In this document: piece after piece, positions 9,510-14,956 of the stretch | Numbering within the stretch: position 1 is the stretch's first letter | Layout: the number at the start of each line of letters is the position of its first letter | Source of the DNA: Nitrospirota bacterium | GTDB taxonomy: Bacteria; Nitrospirota; Nitrospiria; Nitrospirales; UBA8639 | Direction: 5' to 3' | DNA length: 19,491 nucleotides | NCBI GenBank assembly: GCA_029865515.1 | Contig: JAOUGQ010000020.1 | Location: 1-19,491, forward strand | Program-made: the position numbers and the translations under genes | Notes under the pieces: generated by a model | Databases searched by the model: none | What the model was told of the DNA's origin: nothing | What the model saw: the letters and a program-made list of their open reading frames with translations, nothing else

Positions 9510-10049
9510 CTCCCCTTCTCCTTTCTGCGTTTTGTTTTCTTGTATTGCGGCTAAAACCGCAACAATACTTCTGACAATTTGACCTAACACTCCGACAAAC
9601 CCGCGTATCGGCCCCTGGAAGGCCGACAGCAACATTGACAGCAATTCCTGCTTTGACGGCAAATCCGCAACAGTCGAGAGGCGGGCCGGATCAAGCTCAA
9701 CCCCGTCCAGAATTGCGCCTTTAAGCTGCAACTTTTCTTCACATTTCTCGCTTTTAATAAAATCCCGTATCACTTTTGCCGGCAGGACAGGATCATCGTA
9801 CCCAATCACCAAGGCCGATTGCCCCCTAAAGAATGGTTGCAATGGGACAAGAGACGTCCCACCAATAGCCCGCACCGCAAGCGTGTTCTTCACCACATGC
9901 AAATGGGCCTTCGCCTGCCGAAGCTTTTTCCGCAAATCGTTGACTTGATTCACGGGCATGCCTGCACATTCCGTCACAATGGCTATCCGCGCACTCACGA
10001 ATCGTTCATGCATGGTCGCCACGGCTTCATTTTTATCAGTTTTTTTCAT
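9108..10049 (-). CDS. rplJ: Continuous L10-L7/L12 reading frame (rplJ with rplL in frame)
   Basis: Residues 1-180 are ribosomal protein L10, the stalk base that binds 23S rRNA and holds L7/L12 dimers; residues 181-313 are a complete L7/L12. L10 is recognised from KLRQAKAHLHVVKNTLAVRA near residue 50 and the C-terminal helix ending VLAAIQENKTQKGEGE. There is no stop between the two parts: GEGE is encoded by the purine-rich SD for rplL and runs straight into Met181. The start is ATG 10049-10047, with AGGTGA about 9 nt upstream and 30 bp after rplA. L10 is normally a separate 165-180 residue protein. Either this is a genuine read-through fusion or one extra base in the join hides an ATGA stop/start overlap. 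L10 identity is certain; fused translation is not. Confidence 0.9.
   Translation of the reverse strand: MKKTDKNEAVATMHERFVSARIAIVTECAGMPVNQVNDLRKKLRQAKAHLHVVKNTLAVRAIGGTSLVPLQPFFRGQSALVIGYDDPVLPAKVIRDFIKSEKCEEKLQLKGAILDGVELDPARLSTVADLPSKQELLSMLLSAFQGPIRGFVGVLGQIVRSIVAVLAAIQENKTQKGEGEMSATETKMSKEDFIKAIEGMSVLELSDLVKGLEDRFGVTAAAPVGVMAAAVGAAGAAPAAEEKTEFTVVLGGAPADKKIQVIKVVREITGLGLKEAKDLVEAAPKPVKEGVSKEESETIKKKLQDVGATVEVK
9518..9524 (-). promoter_or_regulatory. Internal Shine-Dalgarno for rplL inside the L10 frame
   Basis: AAAGGAG on the minus strand, 8 nt before the rplL ATG, is followed by another purine run (AAGGGGAG). It encodes the Lys-Gly-Glu-Gly-Glu linker of the fused frame, which argues that free L7/L12 is made by its own initiation. 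Confidence 0.7.
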
Positions 10050-10079
10050 ACCTCGAACTCACCTGCTGAGATTAAATTT

Positions 10080-10772
10080 TCAACCTACCTGCTTTGCAAT
10101 CGCCACACTATCTAAATGAATGCCTGGGCCCATGGTGCTGGATAAGGTCGCACTTTTGACATACTTCCCCTTACTGGATGACGGCTTGGCCTTTAGGATG
10201 GAATCAAAAACTGCCTGAGCGTTCTCTTTAATCTGTTGCCCCTGAAAAGAGACCTTTCCAACGGGAACGTGAATATTCCCTGCCTTGTCAACTTTATATT
10301 CCACTCGACCTTTTCGGATTTCCTGAATGGCTTTGCCCACCTCAAAGGTCACCGTTCCGGACTTAGGATTAGGCATTAACCCTCGCGGTCCCAGCACCTT
10401 CCCCATTCTCCCGACAGCACCCATCATGTCCGGAGTCGCAATCATGGAATCAAAGTCCAACCACCCATCCTGAATTTTTTGCAAAAGATCATCCCCACCC
10501 ACGAAATCAGCACCTGCCGCCCGCGCCTCCTGCTCCTTCTCTCCCTTCGCAATGACCAAAATCCGAATCTTTTTGCCCGTCCCATGAGGAAGAACGGTGG
10601 TCCCACGCACCATTTGATCTGCACGCTTGGGGTCTACCCCAAGACAAAGAGCCATCTCGACTGTCTCATCGAATTTGGCAAAAGCGGTTTGCTTGACTAA
10701 GTCACTCGCTTCATCCAATGAATACAAGCCCTTCGTTACCTTTGCTAAAGCCGACTCAAATTTCTTTCCCAC
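10080..10772 (-). CDS. rplA: 50S ribosomal protein L1
   Basis: L1 forms the mobile L1 stalk at the E site and in many bacteria represses its own L11-L1 mRNA. The 230-residue protein is normal length and carries the signature MGKVLGPRGLMPNPKSGTV and the N-terminal segment KFDETVEMALCLGVDPKRADQ. The start codon is GTG (10772-10770), supported by AGAAGG 8 nt upstream. The nearby ATG at 10779-10777 is out of frame. It sits 33 bp after rplK and 30 bp before rplJ, so translational coupling is likely. I found no convincing L1-binding mimic in the short leaders. Confidence 0.97.
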   Translation of the reverse strand: MGKKFESALAKVTKGLYSLDEASDLVKQTAFAKFDETVEMALCLGVDPKRADQMVRGTTVLPHGTGKKIRILVIAKGEKEQEARAAGADFVGGDDLLQKIQDGWLDFDSMIATPDMMGAVGRMGKVLGPRGLMPNPKSGTVTFEVGKAIQEIRKGRVEYKVDKAGNIHVPVGKVSFQGQQIKENAQAVFDSILKAKPSSSKGKYVKSATLSSTMGPGIHLDSVAIAKQVG

Positions 10773-10805
10773 GGTGCATACCTTCTGTTAAAAGCTCTCC
10801 AATAT

Positions 10806-11231
10806 TTATCCCTCAACCGTAATGCCCATGCTTCTCGCAGTCCCGGCAATCACATTCATCGCGGCAGGAATATCACTGGCATTTAAATCTTCAACTTTCA
10901 ATTTAGCGATATCCTCTAATTGCGCCTGAGTGATTGTCCCGACTTTATTTTTATGCGGAACCCCAGACCCCTTAATGATCCCTGCAGCCTTCTTCAGAAG
11001 ATCTGATGCCGGAGGAGTCTTTGTGATGAAGCTAAAACTTCGATCCTTATATACCGAAATGACCACAGGGATAATGCTACCCTCCTGCTTCTGCGTCCTG
11101 GCATTAAACTGCTTACAAAACTCCATGATATTCACTCCGTGCTGGCCTAATGACGGCCCAACAGGAGGAGCGGGATTGGCTTTCCCAGCCGGAATCTGCA
11201 ATTTAATTTGACTGGTTACTTCTTTGGCCAT
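10806..11231 (-). CDS. rplK: 50S ribosomal protein L11
   Basis: L11 binds the GTPase-associated centre of 23S rRNA. It is the part of the ribosome through which Rel senses uncharged tRNA, so it links functionally to the rel gene in this window. The 141 residues are the usual length. The N-terminal domain has the Pro-rich IPAGKANPAPPVGPSLGQHG hinge region, followed by the RNA-binding C-terminal domain (TITQAQLEDIAKLKVEDLNA, GTARSMGITVEG). The start is ATG 11231-11229 with AGGTGA close upstream. It lies 67 bp after nusG and 33 bp before rplA. Confidence 0.98.
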   Translation of the reverse strand: MAKEVTSQIKLQIPAGKANPAPPVGPSLGQHGVNIMEFCKQFNARTQKQEGSIIPVVISVYKDRSFSFITKTPPASDLLKKAAGIIKGSGVPHKNKVGTITQAQLEDIAKLKVEDLNASDIPAAMNVIAGTARSMGITVEG

Positions 11232-11298
11232 GCTTTCACCTACCTTGAATCAACTTGTGTATTGCTGAAAATGAAAAAACAGAGAATTTCACTCAATC

Positions 11299-11835
11299 CT
11301 AAACTCGCTCGACCTGAGAAAACGCCAATTCCACTGGGGTTGAACGGCCAAAAATACTGACCAATGCCTTGACCCGTCCATGATCCTGATCCACCTCATC
11401 CACCAACCCATTGAAACCCAAAAAGGGACCATCCACTATCCTCACGTTGTCTCCTTTGGAAAAGTTCGCCAGCTCTCTGGGAGCCGTCACGCCGGACTCC
11501 AATTGCTTTAAGAGCGTCGACACTTCCTCGGGGTCGAGTGGGATCGGCCTGGCTCCCCCTCCAATAAAACCCGTGACCTTTGGCGTCTCTTTAATCATAT
11601 TCACCACATCGTCTCCGAGAGGCCCATTCGCTTCCAACAGGACATAACCGGGAAAGAATTTTCGCTTAGAGGCTCGCCGCTTTCCATCCTTGAATTCCAC
11701 CACATCTTCCGTTGGAACAAGAACCTGCGCCACCGAATCAGCCATTCCCAATTGATTCGCCCGCTCAACGATACCGGCTCGAACCCGCCCCTCATATCCT
11801 GCATAGGTGTGAATGACATACCAATGGCTTGCCAT
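11299..11835 (-). CDS. nusG: Transcription termination/antitermination factor NusG
   Basis: NusG binds the RNA polymerase clamp and bridges it to Rho or to ribosomal protein S10. The 178-residue protein has the NGN domain (residues 1 to about 110, starting WYVIHTYAGYEGRVRAG, with FFPGYVLLEA) and a C-terminal KOW domain (about 125-178, KGDNVRIVDGPFLGFNGLV). The start is ATG 11835-11833, with an AAGG SD about 6 nt upstream. It follows secE by 18 bp, the near-universal secE-nusG pair, and precedes rplK. Confidence 0.98.
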   Translation of the reverse strand: MASHWYVIHTYAGYEGRVRAGIVERANQLGMADSVAQVLVPTEDVVEFKDGKRRASKRKFFPGYVLLEANGPLGDDVVNMIKETPKVTGFIGGGARPIPLDPEEVSTLLKQLESGVTAPRELANFSKGDNVRIVDGPFLGFNGLVDEVDQDHGRVKALVSIFGRSTPVELAFSQVERV

Positions 11836-11853
11836 GAATTCCCTTCTTTTATG

Positions 11854-12048
11854 CTAAATAACCCTGCTGATTAACCAAACGAGAAACGAATCCACCACAG
11901 ACAAAAAAATTGACATGATAAGACAGAACAAAAGAACAACCGTGGTCGACCCGATTGTCTCAGCCCTGGTGGGATAAGAAATCTTTTTAAGCTCCCCACG
12001 AACATCAGCCAAAAATTCCGTAACGGAAGACCAAATTTTCTTAAACAC
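11854..12048 (-). CDS. secE: Preprotein translocase subunit SecE (short, single-TM form)
   Basis: SecE clamps SecY in the inner-membrane Sec translocon. This is the short form found in most bacteria: 64 residues, with an amphipathic N-terminal helix (EFLADVRGELKKISYPTRAE, which holds the conserved region before the membrane) and one hydrophobic segment at about residues 34-60 (TTVVLLFCLIMSIFLSVVDS and on). The start is GTG (12048-12046), preceded at 7 nt by AGGAG. It lies 83 bp after tRNA-Trp and 18 bp before nusG. Confidence 0.95.
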   Translation of the reverse strand: MFKKIWSSVTEFLADVRGELKKISYPTRAETIGSTTVVLLFCLIMSIFLSVVDSFLVWLISRVI

Positions 12049-12131
12049 GCCTTAACTCCTCAAGCTTTCCCCAGTCAATCCGGACGACAATTTAGGCCAC
12101 TGGGCGCCCACCAAAGAACCGTTATGGCATA

Positions 12132-12207
12132 TGGCAGGGGCACCAGGATTCGAACCCGGACTTTCGGTTTTGGAGACCGACGTGCTAGCCGTTGACACTA
12201 TGCCCCT
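12132..12207 (-). tRNA. tRNA-Trp(CCA)
   Basis: The minus-strand cloverleaf has acceptor AGGGGCA paired with TGCCCCT, anticodon stem TCGGT/ACCGA around loop CTCCAAA (anticodon CCA), and T-loop GGTTCGAATCC. The 3' CCA is encoded. It lies between rpmG and secE, a conserved placement in many bacteria, and is processed from the superoperon transcript. Confidence 0.97.
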
Positions 12208-12245
12208 CCAACCTGCACGCAACCCAAGAGGACCCATACCATCAA

Positions 12246-12395
12246 TTACTTCACCTCTTTATGAGGACTATGCTTCCGACAAAAACGACAGTACTTTTTA
12301 ACTTCCAACCGATCAGGGTCGTTCTTCTTGTTTTTCATCGTTGAATAATTTCGGCGCTTGCAGTCTCCGCAAGCTAGAGAAATAATTACTCTCAT
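12246..12395 (-). CDS. rpmG: 50S ribosomal protein L33, zinc-ribbon form
   Basis: L33 is a small protein near the E site of the 50S subunit. The 49-codon frame encodes MRVIISLACGDCKRRNYSTM followed by a basic middle and a second CxxC. Cys9-Cys12 and Cys36-Cys39 (ACGDCK and YCRFCRK) form the zinc ribbon of the C+ type of L33; some bacteria carry a zinc-free paralogue instead. The start is ATG 12395-12393 with an AGGGG-type SD, and the stop is TAA. It is 18 bp after tuf and 38 bp before tRNA-Trp, the usual tuf-rpmG-trnW-secE order. Confidence 0.96.
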   Translation of the reverse strand: MRVIISLACGDCKRRNYSTMKNKKNDPDRLEVKKYCRFCRKHSPHKEVK

Positions 12396-12413
12396 CGATA
12401 CACCCCTATGTTC

Positions 12414-13619
12414 TTACGCGACGATTTCCGTGACCACCCCGGCTCCCACCGTTCGGCCCCCTTCTCGCACTGCAAACCGCACCCCTTGCTCCATCGCAAT
12501 CGGCGAGATCAACTCTCCCGTGAACGACACATTATCCCCCGGCATCACCATCTCCACCCCCGGGTTCAACTGCACCACCCCCGTCACATCCGTCGTCCGG
12601 AAGTAAAACTGCGGCCGATAGCCATTGAAGAACGGCGTATGCCGCCCCCCTTCTTCCTTTGTCAAGATATAGACTTCCGCCTTGAACTTGGTATGCGGCG
12701 TAATACTCTTCGGCTTGGCCAAGACCATGCCCCGCTCCACATCTTCCTTCTTGGTCCCCCGCAAGAGCGCCCCGATATTGTCCCCCGCCTGCCCTTCATC
12801 CAACACTTTCCGGAACATTTCGACGCCCGTGACAATGGTCGTCTGCGTCGGCTTGAGCCCCACAATCTCAATTTCATCGCCCACCTTCACCTGCCCCCGC
12901 TCCACCCGGCCCGTTACCACGGTCCCGCGACCGCTAATGGTAAAGACATCCTCGATGGGCATAAGAAACGGCTTGTCGATGGCCCGCTGCGGCGTTGGAA
13001 TATAGGTGTCAACCGCCTCCAATAAGCGCATGATCGAAGGCACCCCCACCTCACTCTGATCCCCTTCAATCGCCTTGATCGCCGACCCGATGACGACCGG
13101 GACATCATCCCCCGGAAAGCCATACTTACTGAGCAGTTCCCGCACTTCTAACTCCACCAACTCCAACAACTCCTTGTCTTCCACCTTGTCCGCTTTATTC
13201 AAGAAGACCACGATATAGGGCACCCCCACCTGCCGCGCCAACAGAATATGCTCCCGCGTTTGCGGCATCGGCCCGTCGGCCGCACTGACCACCAAAATGG
13301 CCCCGTCCATTTGCGCCGCGCCCGTGATCATGTTCTTGACATAATCCGCGTGCCCGGGACAGTCGACATGCGCATAATGCCGATTCTCCGTCTCATACTC
13401 CACATGCGAGATGGCAATGGTAAGAATTTTCGTCGGATCCCGTCGCCCCTGACTCTCGCTGGCCTTCGCCACCTCATCGTAGGGAATGAACTTGGCTTTA
13501 CCCGTATCGCCCATCACCTTGGTTAAAGCCGAAGTCAACGTCGTCTTCCCATGGTCGACATGCCCGATTGTCCCTACATTGACATGCGGCTTCTTCCGCT
13601 CAAATTTCGCCTTCGCCAT
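12414..13619 (-). CDS. tuf: Elongation factor Tu with atypical switch I
   Basis: EF-Tu delivers aminoacyl-tRNA to the ribosomal A site and hydrolyses GTP. The 401-residue protein has the P-loop GHVDHGKT (19-26), DCPGH (86-90, with His90 the catalytic histidine equivalent), NKAD (141-144) and domains 2 and 3 (GRGTVVTGRVERG; the C-terminal GGRTVGAGVVTEI). In switch I the common KARGITINTSHVEY is replaced by RRDPTKILTIAISHVEY. The metal-coordinating Thr is kept (Thr67) but the Arg-Gly before it is not. Sampled lines of tuf are about 58-63% GC, against about 42-43% for sampled rpoB and rpoC lines. The start is ATG 13619-13617 after GGAGAGG. It lies 52 bp after tRNA-Thr. Confidence 0.97.
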   Translation of the reverse strand: MAKAKFERKKPHVNVGTIGHVDHGKTTLTSALTKVMGDTGKAKFIPYDEVAKASESQGRRDPTKILTIAISHVEYETENRHYAHVDCPGHADYVKNMITGAAQMDGAILVVSAADGPMPQTREHILLARQVGVPYIVVFLNKADKVEDKELLELVELEVRELLSKYGFPGDDVPVVIGSAIKAIEGDQSEVGVPSIMRLLEAVDTYIPTPQRAIDKPFLMPIEDVFTISGRGTVVTGRVERGQVKVGDEIEIVGLKPTQTTIVTGVEMFRKVLDEGQAGDNIGALLRGTKKEDVERGMVLAKPKSITPHTKFKAEVYILTKEEGGRHTPFFNGYRPQFYFRTTDVTGVVQLNPGVEMVMPGDNVSFTGELISPIAMEQGVRFAVREGGRTVGAGVVTEIVA

Positions 13620-13671
13620 GCCCTACCTCTCCTTGAAAATCTAAAATTAATTCCATAAATCCCATAATTGC

Positions 13672-13747
13672 TGGAGCCCACGACGCGGATCGAACGCGTG
13701 ACCTCGTCCTTACCAAGGACGTGCTCTGCCAACTGAGCTACATGGGC
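13672..13747 (-). tRNA. tRNA-Thr(GGT)
   Basis: The minus-strand cloverleaf has acceptor GCCCATG with CGTGGGC, anticodon stem CGTCC/GGACG around loop TTGGTAA (anticodon GGT), T-loop GTTCGATCC and an encoded CCA. It is the last of three tRNAs just ahead of tuf; tRNA-Tyr-Gly-Thr-tuf resembles the E. coli thrU-tyrU-glyT-thrT-tufB locus. Confidence 0.97.
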
Positions 13748-13815
13748 TCTATCTTGTTCCCTCGTGAAGACATCCGCCTCAAAAAGGCACTCAAACTAAG
13801 CCCACCCTAAACCTA

Positions 13816-13890
13816 TGGAGCGGGCGACGGGATTTGAACCCGCGACAGCCAGCTTGGAAGGCTGGAACTCTACCACTGAGCTACGCCCGC
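13816..13890 (-). tRNA. tRNA-Gly(TCC)
   Basis: The minus-strand cloverleaf has acceptor GCGGGCG with CGCCCGC, anticodon stem CCAGC/GCTGG around loop CTTCCAA (anticodon TCC), T-loop GTTCAAATCC and an encoded CCA. It is the middle member of the tRNA cluster before tuf. Confidence 0.97.
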
Positions 13891-13992
13891 AGTTCCGTTT
13901 AATCCCCCTACAACTTATTTTTATTTCCAATTTAAATTTATCTCTCATCACTGTAACTTCCAGTATCTGGGATCCTCTTCAATAATCGGTCA

Positions 13993-14077
13993 TGGTGGGC
14001 AGGCAAGGGTTCGAACCTTGGAAGCCGATGGCAGCAGATTTACAGTCTGCCCCCGTTGACCGCTTGGGTACCTGCCC
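13993..14077 (-). tRNA. tRNA-Tyr(GTA)
   Basis: This is an 85-nt class II tRNA on the minus strand with acceptor GGGCAGG/CCTGCCC, anticodon stem GCAGA/TCTGC around loop CTGTAAA (anticodon GTA), a long variable arm, T-loop GTTCGAACC and an encoded CCA. It is the first stable RNA of the superoperon, about 190 nt downstream of the predicted start of transcription. Confidence 0.97.
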
Positions 14078-14187
14078 TTTGAATGAGTAGGACCGTCTTC
14101 TACGTAAAACGTTTTTGAATTACATCATGGAATTTATTAAGATGAAGATCTCTTTGAAGTGAAGACAGACAAGGCAAAAATAAGCCC

Positions 14188-14199
14188 CTGTATGTACAG
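14188..14199. repeat. Short palindrome CTGTA-TG-TACAG in the tRNA/tuf leader
   Basis: Perfect 5-bp inverted repeat with a 2-bp centre, about 70 bp downstream of the predicted start. Just upstream on the same transcript is an AT-rich hairpin (AAAAAC/GTTTTT, 14210-14226). Either could be a protein site or an RNA structure; function unknown. Confidence 0.35.
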
Positions 14200-14273
14200 A
14201 TCAACAACAAAAAACTTAGTGTTTTTCTTAAAAAACAGGAGCGGAAAAAATTTACCCTACCTGTAAACGAATC

Positions 14274-14302
14274 ATTATAATTTCCAAAGACGGTCTGGTC
14301 AA
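14274..14302 (-). promoter_or_regulatory. Strong sigma-70-type promoter of the tRNA-tuf-rpo superoperon
   Basis: On the minus strand TTGACC (14302-14297) is followed after exactly 17 nt by TATAAT (14279-14274), eleven of twelve consensus positions. Transcription would begin near 14267, giving a leader of about 190 nt before tRNA-Tyr. It faces away from the DUF192 gene, and the intergenic gap of 270 bp contains no other supported gene. Confidence 0.75.
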
Positions 14303-14347
14303 GACCCACGAGTTGTCTTTATTTCTTACATCCAAGGAAAATCCTAT

Positions 14348-14956
14348 TTGACAAATTATCTCTCCCCGAGCCACATTCAAGTAAAAAGAATGAAAACCTT
14401 TCTAATCCACCGCCTCGCTCGCCTTCAAAAAAAATCGGGATGTCCTCTGAATTTCCATTTATTGGTTTGGATTATCCTTTTTCCTCTAGCCATTAGTTCG
14501 TGGAAAGGCATAATACCTTACCAGAATGCTTGGGGAGAAACAGCCAGCTTACAGGGAAAAGAACTTGCCAGCATTTCTACTCCAAAGGGCGCCATCATTT
14601 TTGCCGAGATTGCAGATACTCCAGACAAAAGAGCCAAAGGCCTAATGTACCGGCCTTCAATCGCACCGGATGAGGGGATGCTATTCCAATTTCCTGAATT
14701 GGGATATTGGACCTTTTGGATGAAAAATACCAAAATTCCACTTGATATATTATGGTTGGACAAAACAGGAATAATTATCCATATTGAATCGCACGTTCCC
14801 ATTTGTACCAGAACAGATGATCACTGCCCACGGTATTACTCCCACAAAAAATCATGGCAGGTCCTCGAACTTAAAGCCGGAATGGCCGAGGAACTAGAAC
14901 TTCTTCCTGGAAATCAGTTAACGATCTCCGTTCCCAAGAACCATATTCCCTATTAG
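14348..14956 (+). CDS. Exported DUF192-family protein
   Basis: DUF192 (COG1430) proteins are small, usually exported, and of unproven function. The family pattern is clear from about residue 90: ADTPDKRAKGLMYRPSIAPD, then GMLFQFPELGYWTFWMKNTK, IPLDILWLD and VLELKAGMAEEL. A hydrophobic stretch at about residues 36-51 (FHLLVWIILFPLAISS) after a basic N-terminus looks like a signal peptide or membrane anchor. The start given is TTG 14348-14350 (202 residues), with AAGGA about 9 nt upstream. ATG at 14390 (188 residues, MKTFLIHRLARL) is possible but has a poor SD. Its TAG overlaps the TAA of the convergent rel gene. No operon partner is on this strand. Confidence 0.85.
   Translation: MTNYLSPSHIQVKRMKTFLIHRLARLQKKSGCPLNFHLLVWIILFPLAISSWKGIIPYQNAWGETASLQGKELASISTPKGAIIFAEIADTPDKRAKGLMYRPSIAPDEGMLFQFPELGYWTFWMKNTKIPLDILWLDKTGIIIHIESHVPICTRTDDHCPRYYSHKKSWQVLELKAGMAEELELLPGNQLTISVPKNHIPY

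Noticed and set aside
10777..10779. ATG near the rplA start
   Set aside because: It is out of frame with L1; GTG 10772 with its SD is the start.
12052..12237. 61-codon minus-strand frame over tRNA-Trp
   Set aside because: It runs across the tRNA gene and has no coding character.
14188..14199. CTGTATGTACAG as a LexA box
   Set aside because: The half-sites are only 4 bp apart, whereas the LexA box needs CTGT-8-ACAG, so it was kept only as an unexplained palindrome.
14100..14309. 69-codon minus-strand frame between tRNA-Tyr and the DUF192 gene
   Set aside because: It starts upstream of the strong promoter's -35, has no SD and resembles no protein; it is better read as leader and promoter DNA.
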